From assembly GCF_000143415.4 (NCBI RefSeq), contig NW_003314318.1, positions 266,971 through 330,970 on the forward strand: a stretch of DNA of 64,000 nucleotides, in the 5' to 3' direction. The notes under the pieces were generated by a model that did not search any database, was not told where the DNA came from, and saw nothing but the letters and a program-made list of their open reading frames with translations. A program made the position numbers and the translations under genes. This DNA is from Selaginella moellendorffii. Its lineage: Eukaryota; Streptophyta; Lycopodiopsida; Selaginellales; Selaginellaceae. Below are positions 39,595 through 50,819 of this stretch, piece by piece (positions within the stretch are counted from its first letter, which is position 1; each line of letters begins with the position of its first letter).

Positions 39595-40563
39595 CAAAAA
39601 ATAAAAAGTATTTAAGAATATGGTTTTGCCAAAGAACACTTATAGCCCTATAACACAAGTATTAAAATATTATGTAGAAGTAGTTACACCTTCTACTATG
39701 TATGGAAAAACTCTACACTATACTCTTTAATAAACTTTACTAAAACAAAGTTGTTATCCTTCCCATTGTCTAATAAAATCACACTACATTGCCATAGAAT
39801 ACACTTTTTAGCATTGAATCTTGTGGAGTAATAATAATCTATATATGAGTAAAAGTTGTTTTCCATTATAAGCAAGAGTTATGGTCGTATGTATTTGCTA
39901 TAGATAGAAGAAAATATAGGAGTTGATTAGCAGCAATTTTTATTGAAGGGATTTGAAGCTTGATATTCTCAACTATTGTAAGTTATACAAACTTTATTAG
40001 CAGGTAAATAGGAAAAGTTAGGGGCTTTTGTAACATTTATCTATTCCTCAAAGCCATTAATGTAGTATTTTTATGAACTTCATCACTTATTTGCCACAAA
40101 TACATGGGTTATAGTGGATCAATTAATAAAGTATATGCAGTCATTGGTTCTTCAAAAAACTTTCACTACCTAAAACTTGGCTATAGTTTATTTGGAGGTT
40201 TTTTCTAATTTTAATTTGTTAAAGGATATTGTCAGCGATTGAAACTCAAAGTTCACTAGTGGATTTTGGAAGAGCTTTGTGAAGGCTTGGTAGAGGATAT
40301 ACTATACTATAGCATTAACTAAAGACAAGGATAATGGAATTTATATATTTCATTAGTGCACTTATAATAATAGTCAGCATAATGGAACCAAGCTAAGGCT
40401 TTACTTTACCATTTTTAAAAGGCATTCTCAAATAGCATTGCATTTAAGCAAGGATGTTTAGGATAAATTTGATTTAGAGGCAATTAATCAAGCCATAAAA
40501 CTTGATAAGATTTTGGTGGTATTTAAGTATAGGGTAAAGAAGTTTGGTGCCACTTCTAGGAAT
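39595..40563 (+). pseudogene. Decayed Ty3/Gypsy integrase, first part
   Basis: Broken plus-strand frames include MNFITYLPQIHG (around the first catalytic Asp region) and DIVSD.NSKFTSGFWKSF (around the second), then remains of the catalytic-core end. A TRIM element splits the copy at 40569, and its C-terminal part resumes at 41263. Confidence 0.6.
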
Positions 40564-40568
40564 ATAAA

Positions 40569-41257
40569 TGTAAGAAACCAAAGGGAATGACTTGAGAGAC
40601 AATCCGTTGGGGTTCAAATATAGAGGGAAAGGGCCCATGAATAAGAGTGCACCCCCTTTTTCAATCAATTAAGGGTCTTGAGATATTTAGGGTTAAATGT
40701 CCTTGAGTGTGAATAGTACTGGGTTGGGTGACCTCCCGAAAAGTCTAAACTCACAAGCTTACATTTGGTATATTAGAGGGTCCAACTTGGGTCCAACTCT
40801 ATTAGTTGGCTAAGGGAATCACACCACATATTGATTGACATTTGGCTGGTCTAGTTTACTCTTGTTCTAGTTTACTCTTGTTGGGCTCGACCGAGGGGTA
40901 GGGTGTCAAGAACCACATATTGATTGACATTTGGCTGGTCTAGTTTACTCCCGCTGGGCTCGACTTGAGGGGAAGGGTGTCAAGAAAGCGGGGCTCTCGG
41001 GAAAGTTGCGGCTCTCAACTTCTGTTCACGAGGGCGTGAACTTGTAGGAAAGTATGATGGATTGTAAGCAACCAAAGGGAATGATTTGAGAGACAATCTG
41101 TTGGGATTCAAATATAAAGGGAAAGGGCTCATGAATAAAAATGCACCCCTTTTTCCAATCGGTTAAGGGTCTTGGGATATTTGGGGTTAAACATCTTTAG
41201 GTGTGAATAGTACTGGGTTGGATGACCTCCCGGGAAGTCCAAACTCAAGAGTTTATA
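40569..41257 (+). mobile_element. TRIM (terminal-repeat retrotransposon in miniature), complete
   Basis: Two 195-bp LTRs (40569-40763 and 41063-41257), both starting TGTAAG. Target duplication ATAAA at 40564-40568 and 41258-41262 is perfect. The 299-bp interior begins with TTTGGTATATTAGAGGG, a worn initiator-tRNA-Met primer-binding site. It contains a tandem duplication of about 85 bp, each unit starting ACCACATATTGATTGACATT. No coding capacity. Confidence 0.9.
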
Positions 41258-41262
41258 ATAAA

Positions 41263-41990
41263 GTGGAAGATTTTATTTTTATGCAAGTGATTTTTTTGTC
41301 AAGTCACCAATAGAACATTTTAGTGCTTTTGTGGAGTGATAAACTTTCTCATAGATATACTAGTTTATATGAAATGTCAAGGTATATAGGTAAGATGGCT
41401 TATCAATTGCAATTGCCAGCTAAGGTGAAAATTCATTTGGCATTTTATGTCAACCAATTGAAAGGTGAATTGTTTTAAAGTGAAGAGTTTGATATATACA
41501 ATTGTGGATGCTAGACCAGGAGCTTCTATAGTGTTCTTCAAAAAAAGTGATTACCTATAGAACTCATTATTGGGATAAAGACTTTATTTGGTGGGAGGAA
41601 GAATTGGTAGGCACAAACTTTAACCATATTTAAGTTGATCTTAATAAATTTATGGCTGTTTCAAAGTTTTTTACTTTGAAGTGTGTGAACAATATACATT
41701 ACTGCAAATATTATTGAAGTTGTCAACATCATCTTTCATCTTCTCTGAAGACTATGAAAGAGCATTTATGAATCTCAAATAATTATTAACATATGCATGG
41801 ATGCTTTTAATATTATGTTGATGCAAGAGCATAAGTGTATTTAGTTAGTGTTATCCTATGTCATATGTACATTGCAATTAGTAGAGGTGAACTATTCCAT
41901 GACAAAAGAATATTTAGCAGTAATTTAGAGTTTCAAGAAGTTTGATTCATACTTGCATGGTTTTTGAACATTGCTAGAAGGTGATCATTA
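41263..41990 (+). pseudogene. Decayed Ty3/Gypsy integrase C-terminus and RNase H pieces
   Basis: At 41380-41480 the frame KMAYQLQLPAKVKIHLAFYVNQLK matches the conserved Ty3 integrase C-terminal block. At 41730-41970 pieces such as EDYERAFMNLK, LMQEHK, VNYSMTKEYLAV and SFKKFDSYLHG match the Ty3 RNase H region. RNase H normally precedes integrase, so at least two damaged copies are joined here. Confidence 0.6.
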
Positions 41991-42022
41991 TTGAAGCAGA
42001 AGAATTTAGTTGGTCGTATTGT

Positions 42023-43588
42023 TTAGCAAGCTTTAAAGTTCTCCCATGCTTTGAACTCGGCATTGATGTTTGTCTCACCAACATCAATCAAGAAGTTGTG
42101 CAAGATGCAACAACTTTTGATGATGTTCGGCAAGTACTTTGGCTTGATCCTTTGTTTTTGATCCAAACATTTGAATTTTATTTTCAAGAGTCCAAATGCT
42201 TGTTCAATAACAATCCGGGCTAGATGGTGTTGCTGGTTGTACTCCGCCTCAATCATCGTCAATTGGGAACCTGTTTCAAATGAATAATTGAAAAAAAAAA
42301 ACAATCAGCTTACCTAAGTGAGGGACCATCAAGTGCTACTACAGCTGGTAGCCCTTGTCTCTCACCAGATATGGCTCAATCCACTCGTCAAAAGCAAACC
42401 CTTGAGGAACTATAAATAATTCCCTTGCTTGGATCTTGTGGCATAGCCTGGAGTTCCAAAAAACCCTCATGTCATGAACACTCCCTAGGAAAAAAAAAAC
42501 CAATTAGATGATAGAAGAAAAAAATTAAAAGTAATTACCTGGCCAGCCTACATAGATACTCAAGAATCTTTTCTAAGCATCGCAAACCCCCTGCAAGATC
42601 ACCGAGTACCACTGCTTTCAATCAAGGAAGCCCTCACCATCTGGGCCAACTGGTTGGATAATCTCGAAATGTGTACAGTCGATTGCCCCAGCCACATTAG
42701 GGAGATGGGTATAACCTCCACTACTGTCTCCGGGAATCAAATCTTGTACTCGAGGCATTTGACAATTGCAGCAGTTGTCTACACCACAATATCATGTGTA
42801 GTGGCTCCCCCGATCCCAAACTTGTCAGATAGGTCAGAGTAGTTGGTATTCTTGAACAACTTGTACAAGGTGACCCCCAAACGAACATCCACTGGCACCG
42901 CTCTCCTAAAATTTGTATCTTGCTTGCAGATTTCAGCCTCCAAAATGCCACAAAGCCCGAAGAATGTCGTCTTCTCCATCCTCAACTTCTGCTTCCATTG
43001 ACCAGGGTCATACAACTCCATGAAGAACTTTCTCCATGTTGTTATACACTGTGGCTTCACCCACCAGATACCGGTGTCAAGTCACTTGGACAAGACTACT
43101 CGACAAAGCTTGTCTTCGTCCTCCTCCTCATCTGAAAGAATTTGTGCCACCAGGGTCTTATCATTGATAATGGATCGAAAAGCCTCCACGATGAGAAACA
43201 AAACTTGTAGAATAAACAAGATTACCTCATTCCTCAATAAGGTATCGATGACTACTGCCTGATTGTTGAAAGAATCATGTTCCTCCCAATCTCTTTGGTT
43301 TTCCCCGGAAGCATCTTCTATTTCCTCGGGTTGAACTGTTATAAGATCCTGAAAAAAAAATGGTTAAAAAAAATCTAGAATATCAAGGGCTGGGTCACGT
43401 ACTGTGTGACATACCGCGTTACATACTGCGGTACATTGAACTCGCACCATCTCCTCATCAAACCCTATAGCTCCTCCTTCCCCAAAATCGGCTGCTCCTC
43501 CTTCCTCCACCGAATCCCCAACATGATCTAACCCTAGGGTGATGATTGCTATCGGCTCCCCCGCCATCAATGCTTGAGCTTGTGGCAA
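42023..43588 (-). pseudogene. PIF/Harbinger (HARBI1-like) DDE transposase remnant
   Basis: Minus-strand pieces in order: an acidic N-terminal frame (43364-43588), a helical region with FFMELYDPGQW and FFGLCGILEAEI (42779-43060), the first catalytic Asp block AGAIDCTHFEII near 42690, the second Asp block GSVHDMRVFWNSRL near 42470, and the Glu block IVIEQAFGLLKIKFKCL with CCILHNFLID (42023-42304). Stops near 42610, 42580 and 42345 break the frame, so the copy is dead. Terminal inverted repeats were not found by eye. Confidence 0.8.
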
Positions 43589-44448
43589 TCCCAGCTCATG
43601 GCAAAAAACTGAAACACCCTAATTAGGGTGCTGGAATCTTTGGGGAATCTTGGAGATTCCTTTTAAAAATATTTTAAGTTTAAAAGAAACCCCCCCCATC
43701 TTTTAAAATCAATTTTTTTTTGGTCTAAATGTTTTAAAAAGTGAAAACATTGTGTTAAAGTTAGCATTATGTGTGAATGAAAATGTTTTAAAAAAATATC
43801 CTAAATTTTAATGTAAAGTAATTTCCTTTATTTTAAAACATAGTGCGAGTGTATTTTTCACTTAAATTTAACACATTTCAAGAATAAAGAGCAAATGCAA
43901 ATGGCTCCAATGGATTATTCTTTAATTGATAATAGCATGGCATAACAAAAGAAGGGAATAATGGATGGTTCTATAAACAACCAAAGAAAATGACTTGAGA
44001 GGCAATTTATAAGGGTTTTAAAATAAAAGTATGGGCCCATGAATAAGAGTGCACCCTTTTTTCCAATCGGTTAAAGGTTTTGAGATATTTGGGTTTAAAC
44101 GTCCTTGGGTTTGAATAGTACTAAGTTGGGTGACTTCTTGGGAAATCCAAACTTATGAATTTACATTTGGTATTAGAAGGGTCTCGAGTCTAACTTTATT
44201 GGGGAATCACACCACATGTTGATTAACATTTGGCAAGGGTTCAGTATGCTCTAGCTGAGCTTGATCCGAGGAGTAAGTGTAAGCAACCAAAGGGAACGAC
44301 TCGAGAGACAATCCATGAGATTCAAATATAAAGGGAAAGGGCCCATGAATAAAAGTGCACCCCTTTTCCCAATCAGTTAAGGGTCTTGGGATATTTAGGG
44401 TTAAGTGTTCTTGGGTTTGAATAGTACTGGGCTGGGTGACCTCCCGAG

Positions 44449-45585
44449 TGTAAGGAACCAACTCGCCGAGGTGTCGTAGGCTAAAGGAACCCCGAAAGCA
44501 TGACCAAAATGACAAAGAGTTCATCGGATGGGACCAAGTCGAAGATCGAGTCCAAGACCGACTCTAGGACCGAGTTCGAGATAGAGTCCGGAATCGAGTC
44601 CGAGACCGACTCGGGGACCGAGTTCGAGTCCGAAGTTCGAGACCGAGTTCGAGACGGAGTCCGAGATCCGAAATCGGGTTCGAGACCGAGTCCGAGGTGG
44701 AGTCCGAGGTCGGGTCCGAGATCGAGTCCGAGATCAAGTCCGAACCTGAATCCGAAGTCGGATCCAAAATCGGGTCCGAGATCGAGCTAGAGACTAAGTC
44801 CAAATACTAATACGGGTCAAGGGGTGAAAGCCCAAAGCGTGCGTCTCCTAGGGGGGGGAGGCTGCAGGGGGTTCCAAAAGTATAGTAGGGATAGTGAGGT
44901 CCAGGAACCAGTTTAGAAGGGACTCTCCAGTGGGGCTCCCAAACTGACTTGAGGTTGGGACTGGGACCGAGGGGCCTTGGGTGGGAGTGAGCATGGACTT
45001 GGTTGGTGCCGGAGGGGCCATCCAAGGAAGTGCTCAAGAGCAGCTCCCACTCCCGAAAGGGAAACCGATTGCGGTGCTCCCGGCTCATGTGGAGTGGTGC
45101 CCCACTTGAGTACCATGCGGCTCATTAGTCCTCGCCCTTCCTAGGGGCTTGGGCCTTCCTTCGGGATGGAAGTGGGGGGCGAGAGGTACCCATACCGGGC
45201 CGCTAGGCCACGGTGTTTCGCCCCGGCGTCCCGAAGCAAGTGTTGCACTCAAGACTTGGGATTTAGAGGGTCCCATGATCAAGTCTTGTGGTACCAAAGG
45301 ATGTTAGGAACCTGGAAGCTTGGTGTGCTTGGCTACTTGTGCTTGCGGGGAGTGTAGCCGAACCTTAAGTCCAGTCTAACCCGGGGAGGGGGATTGGGAG
45401 TGATTTGGGAATCCGTGGATGGATGGCTAACACTCCGTTGCTCGTGCAGTGAGTAGCTGAGACCAAGTAGGAGCTGGTACCATAGGCGAGAACCTTGGCA
45501 AGGGAACTTAGCAAAAGCCAAGGCGGTGTTGGACGGATAGACGAGGTAAGCTGGCAAATTGGAAAGGAAAAATTTGTGGCTTACA
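44449..45585 (+). repeat. Chromovirus 5' LTR
   Basis: TGTAAGG...CTTACA, 1137 bp. Bases 44515-44800 are a minisatellite of GAGTCC-GAGATC-like units that leaves both strands open. Bases 44819-44896 hold the core shared with the LARD LTR. Confidence 0.95.
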
Positions 45586-45644
45586 ATTTGGTATCGGAGC
45601 CTTTATCTCAGTTCTAGCGAAGGATAGAGGCGGATTGCTGGGAG

Positions 45645-48600
45645 ATGGCAAGGGCAGGGCGTAAGCGAACCCAAGCAGAGACGGAACCTCCGCCGGAGCT
45701 GGAGCCTCCGGTCGAACAAGAGGCTAGGGATGAGGAATCCTTGCATGAGGAGGACTCTAGTGAGGAAACTTCCAAACAGGAGTCCGGTGGCGAGGTTCGG
45801 TCGTCCAAGGCTCGATTGGACGTGCTAGAAGGACAGTTGGCACAGACCAATGCCCTGCTGGAAACTCTCGTACGCAAGCTAAAGCGTGACGAGAGGCGGA
45901 AGAAAAAGAAAAAGACTGCGGATGCTGGCAGCGCAGAAGGTGCGGATCTTTCGGCCGGGACTGAGGCAAAACCAGACAAGGTCGAACAGACCGAAGTAGA
46001 ATCAGTCCCTCAAGCAGTTCCCAAGTACAAACCAAAGCCCCCACCGGTCTTCAAGGGAGTGAATGACTATAAAGTGGTGGAGGATTGGTTTTACGATATG
46101 GAGGACTACTTCCGAGCGTTGCGATTACCGAGCTCGGAGAAAGTCCCATGTGCAAAACCATACTTGGCAGATAATGCCAAGTCTTGGTGGAGAACGACGG
46201 AGGCCAACGAAGGACCAGTGGCCACTTGGGACATGATGAAGGCGAGGATCCGCGCAACATACGTTCCTCCGAATGCCACTCTGCATCTGAGAGATGAGCT
46301 GAGTAGGCTGAAGCAGACTGGAACCATCCAGGAATATGTGAATGGGTTCATGGCAAAGAGGATACTTGTCACGGACATGGGGGATATGGATGCGTTCCAT
46401 GCCTTCATATCAGGTTTGCAAACCTGGGCTCGCGGTGAGGTGATGCGGTGGAACCCGACCAACTACAAGGAAGCGTTGGATGCGGCCATCAAGGTGCATT
46501 TTAACGATAACCTGCGAAAGGGGAACACGACGGGGTCGGGATCCACATTTAGCAAAGGGGCCAAACCAAGGGGAATGTATAGCAAGGGGAAATTCAAAAA
46601 GAGTTTCTCTAAGAATGAGTCCTCGGGGTTCCGGAAAGGCAAATCCGGTGGCCAGCGAGCGAGTACGTGGGGGAGTCAAGCGAAAAAAGACAAACCCACG
46701 GATAAAAAGGTCAAGTCGTATAGCAGCGTGGGAAACAACGTATGCTACAACTGCGGCGAAGCGGGACACTTCTCGAGGGAATGTCCCTACCCGAAGAAGG
46801 CCAGAGCCAATATGGCCATCAAGTCGGGTGAAGTCCAAATTGAGATATGTGATCCAGTCCCTAACTCAAAGTTACTCATCACACGAGCAACTTTGGTAGA
46901 GAGTCGTTCGCGACATCTACTAGCCCTCCGAGGGAAGCTCGGAGGTAGCTTTGTTAAGATCCTTATTGACACGGGTGCTTCGGATAATTTTGTGGCTGCA
47001 GACATAGTCCGGCAAGCCGGACTAACGGTGCAGCGGCTAGGCGAACCAAGGACTATAGAGTTTGTTCAAGGTAGCCAAAGCACCGATGAGGTACTTCGAC
47101 AAGCGAGAGTCGAAGTGGGGACATGGAAAGTGGACATGGATTTCACCGTCTTGGACATGGCGGGATTTGACGTGATCTTCGGAATGGATTGGTTTAATCG
47201 GTTCGTGGTAGCCCTGCATGGACAAGGTAGGAACCTTGTGGTATTGGCGAATGCCCAAGGAAGAAGATCTAGGGTGGAGGCCCAGGATCTAAAGGTAGGG
47301 CAAAGCAAGGCCAAAGAGTCATGCTTAAACCTGGTGTCCACGAGAGGACAACTCACTAAAGGAACTAAGGCAGCCTTTTTGTGCTTACTCTCGGTGAAGA
47401 GTGACAAAAAGACAAGAACGGAAGAAGTACCTTTAGTGATCCAGCAGGTGCTGGACCAATTCCAGGATACCATGCCGGAGGAGCTACCGGCGGGGTTGCC
47501 CCCCGCACGACCGATAGAACATAAGATTGAGCTGGTCGAGGGTGCTGAGGCGGTGGTTCGTCCACCCTATCGATTGAACGAAAAAGAACTCAAGGAGCTC
47601 AAGAGCCAACTAGAGGAGTTGGTGGACAAAGGGTATGTTAGGTTGAGCAAGTCGCCGTATGGGGCGCCGGTGCTATTTGTGAAAAAGAAAGATGGATCTA
47701 TGCGCATGTGCATAGACTACCGGTTGCTCAACAAGTATACCAAGAAGAACAAGTACCCTTTGCCAAGGATTGAGGACCTGTTCGATAGGTTGGGAAAGGC
47801 AAAATACTTCTCGAGGATTGACCTAAGGTCAGGATACTACCAGATCAGGGTAGCTGAGGAAGATGTCGAGAAGACAACCTGTCGAACGAGGTATGGGAGT
47901 TTTGAGTTTCTGGTGATGCCCTTTGGGCTGTGCAATGCGCCGGCGACGTTTTCGGCGTTGATGAACCACATCTTTGTCCCCTATCTGGATCACTTCGTGG
48001 TCGTCTATATCGACGATATCCTGATCTATAGCGAGACGCTAGAGGAGCATGCCGAACACTTGGCGAAGGTGTTTGAGAAACTAAGGGAACACAAACTGTA
48101 TGCTAAAGAGAGCAAATGTGACTTTGCTCAACAAGAGGTAAAGTTTCTCGGGCATGTGGTGGGCCAGGACGGGCTCAAGGTGGACCCGGAGAAGGTCCAA
48201 GCGATCCAGGAATGGGAGCGACCTTCGAATGTACATGAGTTGAGGGCGTTCTTGGGGCTATACAACTACTATCGAAAGTTTATCAAACACTATTCGAGAG
48301 TAGCCCTGCCCTTAACGGACCAAACAGGAAAAGGGAAGATGGTATGGACAGCGGAATGCGAGGCGGCATTCGTCCACCTCAAAGGGAAGTTGAGGAAGGC
48401 TCCGGTGTTGGCATTACCAGATTTTGGTAAGGACTTTGAGGTAGACACGGATGCTTCGGACTTTGCGTTGGGCGCAATTTTGAAACAAGACAACCATCCA
48501 GTAGCGTTCTTCTCGAAGAAGTTGGACAAGGCTCAACGGAAGTGGCATGCCCACGAGAAGGAATTGTTTGCGGTGGTCAAGGCGCTCAAGGAGTGGCGAC

Positions 48601-50417
48601 ACTACCTTGGGAGACACTTCAAGGTTTACACGGACAATGTGGCAACGAAACACTTCTTGTCACAGCCCGACCTGAGAGGGAAACAAGGTCGGTGGGCCAA
48701 TGCCTTGGCCGAGTTTGATTGCGAGATTCTGTACAAGCCTGGGAAGAGCAACATCGTGGCAGATGCGCTAAGTCGAAAAGCGAGCTTGAGGTTGGCGATC
48801 TCCAGCGCAACAGCAACCTTCTGGGACGATGTGCGGACAACATATGAGAACGATGGTCTAGCACAAGAAGTGTTGTTGAGGAATCTGGAGGCGCGGGAAG
48901 CTCACCAGAGAGGTGAGCTGCCAACGGAAGAGAAAACGGGCTATGCGGAACGCAACGGACTCATTTATTACAAGCAAACGAGGGTATATGTTCCAGAAGG
49001 GGGACTAAGGAAGGTAGCCTTAGAAGAGTGTCATGACGGACCTCTTGCAGGACACGGCGGAGTGCCCAAGACGATGGGCTTACTCAAGAGGAAGTACCAT
49101 TGGCCAGATATGGCTAAGGACGTCCAAGACTATGTAAAGACATGTCCAACATGTCAGCAGGTCAAAGCCGTGACTAAGGCTAGTGGGGGCTTGTTGCAAA
49201 GCATCCCAATTCCAGATCGTCCGTGGAAATGTCTTACGATGGACTTCATCACGGGACTACCCCCAAGCGAGGGGTTCGATGCGATATTCGTGGTGGTGGA
49301 TCGATTTTCGAAGATGGCACATTTCATACCCACCACAACGGAAGTGGATGCGGAAGGTGTGGCGAAGCTATTCTTCGAACAAGTGGTTCGAGTGCGGGGA
49401 AGGCCAGAAGAGATTATCTCAGATCGAGATAAGATCTTCACTAGTAAGTTCTGGAGGACCCTCCTGGAACAGTATCGCACCAAGTTGAAATTCAGCACAG
49501 CCTATCACCCACAGACAGGTATGGGGTATTAAATCAAGTTTGGTGGTCCTAACACTTCTTGACAGACAGACAAACGGAAAGGGTGAATAGGCAGCTGGAG
49601 GATTATTTGGGATGCTATGTCTCGGGAGACCAGACCGATTGGGTAAGTCATTTGGGACTTGCGGAAATGTGTTATAACAACTCACCACATTCGAGTATCG
49701 GGGTGAGTCCATGGGAAGTCATCAATGGGCGAGCAATTGAAGGTCTTGTGGAACTCGGCGTGGCCGAGTATCATGGAGAGCTACCCGCAGTGGAGGCATT
49801 CACGGCAGAAAGACTCAACATTTGGAATCTAGTGAGGGATTCCTTGGAACGGGCTCAACAAAGGCAAACCAAGTATGCGAACCTAAAGCGTCGGGATGTA
49901 GAGTTCCAAGCTGGGGAGAAGGTGTGGCTGAACACCAAGAACCTCAGGCTACCAAGTGGGATCAGCTGAAAGTTGACCCAAAGGTAAAAATGCATGTATT
50001 CCTGTAAATGAATTGATCTTGAGTTCCTTAAGCAGGTTCGTGGGGCCTTACAAGATTGAGGCACGAATCGGTAAAGTGGCTTACCGACTTCGACTTCCTC
50101 GAGAGATGGGGAAGATGCACCCAGTGTTCCACGTGAACTTACTCAAGCTGTACTTTGAGGATCCGCTTCGCAAGGACCAAGTAAGACCTTTACCTGAGGT
50201 TATCCAAGGGGAAGAGGAATACGAAGTCGAGGCCATCCTCAATGCGCGCAAGAGCAAGCGACAAGGACGCGAGGTGAGAGAGTTCCATGTGAAGTGGAAA
50301 GGATTTCCACACTGCGAAACAACATGGGAACCGGAGGAGAACCTAGCGAACACGCGAGATCTAGTGGAGGAATTTCTGCAAAGCAGAACTCTATGTACTT
50401 ATGCAAAGTTCAATTAA
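45645..50417 (+). CDS. Chromovirus gag-pol polyprotein with two putative introns and one nonsense codon
   Basis: Open from ATG 45645 to 49518. Order of domains: acidic and coiled N-terminus; gag capsid-like region; zinc knuckle [14 protein letters not shown] near residue 367; protease [12 protein letters not shown] near 438; reverse transcriptase with [12 protein letters not shown] and YIDDI near 788; RNase [17 protein letters not shown] near 929; integrase zinc finger (H-H-C-C) near 1130-1170; catalytic core with Asp in TMDFITGLP and IISDRD. The frame then breaks at 49519-49565, a 47-nt GT-AG stretch whose removal restores phase exactly. It resumes with the block carrying the catalytic Glu. 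A TGA at 49967-49969 is followed by a second GT-AG stretch (49984-50035), then the GPYKI/HPVFHVN region and a chromodomain ([26 protein letters not shown]) ending at 50417. The TGA probably arose from CGA. This copy is therefore not fully functional. Confidence 0.92.
49519..49565 (+). other. Putative 47-nt intron in the integrase region
   Basis: Starts GTATGG after ACAG and ends TTGACAG. It contains CTAAC about 18 nt before the end, a good branch-site match. Removing it joins the frame in phase within the most conserved integrase block. The host AQR introns are 47-61 nt. Confidence 0.75.
49984..50035 (+). other. Putative 52-nt intron before the chromodomain
   Basis: Starts GTAAAA after CAAAG and ends TTAAGCAG. 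Removing it restores phase across the junction into FVGPYKI, the expected neighbour. Confidence 0.7.
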
Positions 50418-50819
50418 AATATCAATTTGCAAAGTTGAGCAAGTGGCATATGTTGGGACCCGAAGGCGCGCCGAAAGTAAGCTAATTAGCATGGGTTAGC
50501 TAGGTCGACCAGGCGTAGGGAGCTACGCCCGACTCCCTGCGGGGATGTCGAATCCGTAGACGTATTCTACGGAGGTTGGGTTCGAGTCCCAACCCCCTAG
50601 TAAAGCAAGGCTGGGTTCAAGTCCCAACCCTATACTAGGGCGTGGTGAGGTGAGGAGTATAGGGACACCTATATTCCGTTGTCATGGGCTCTTGGCCGGG
50701 GAAGCTAACTTAAGCACACCGCTAAGTGGGGGGATGCCCCCGGAGACATGGTCAACAAGTCGTAGGATAAAACGAGACGTTCGATGTGGGCATCGAACTT
50801 CTTCTATGGGTGGTGGAGT
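50418..50819 (+). other. Chromovirus 3' non-coding region with tRNA-like hairpins
   Basis: Holds three consecutive hairpins (about 50516-50594) and a G-rich tract just before the 3' LTR. The second hairpin, 50553-50573, has a perfect 7-bp stem and 7-nt loop. The third, 50574-50594, has a 7-bp stem and the loop TTCGAGT, a tRNA T-loop pattern. A second T-arm-like copy (GGCTGGGTTCAAGTCCCAACC) follows at about 50609. An acceptor stem does not form, so this is not a tRNA gene. Confidence 0.65.

Noticed and set aside
44500-44803. Repeat proteins on both strands in the chromovirus LTRs, also at 50871-51174
   Set aside because: They result from a minisatellite lacking stops; they are LTR sequence, not genes.
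50553-50594. Functional tRNA gene in the chromovirus 3' region
   Set aside because: No acceptor stem pairs around the hairpins, and the base before the would-be anticodon is C where tRNAs have U.
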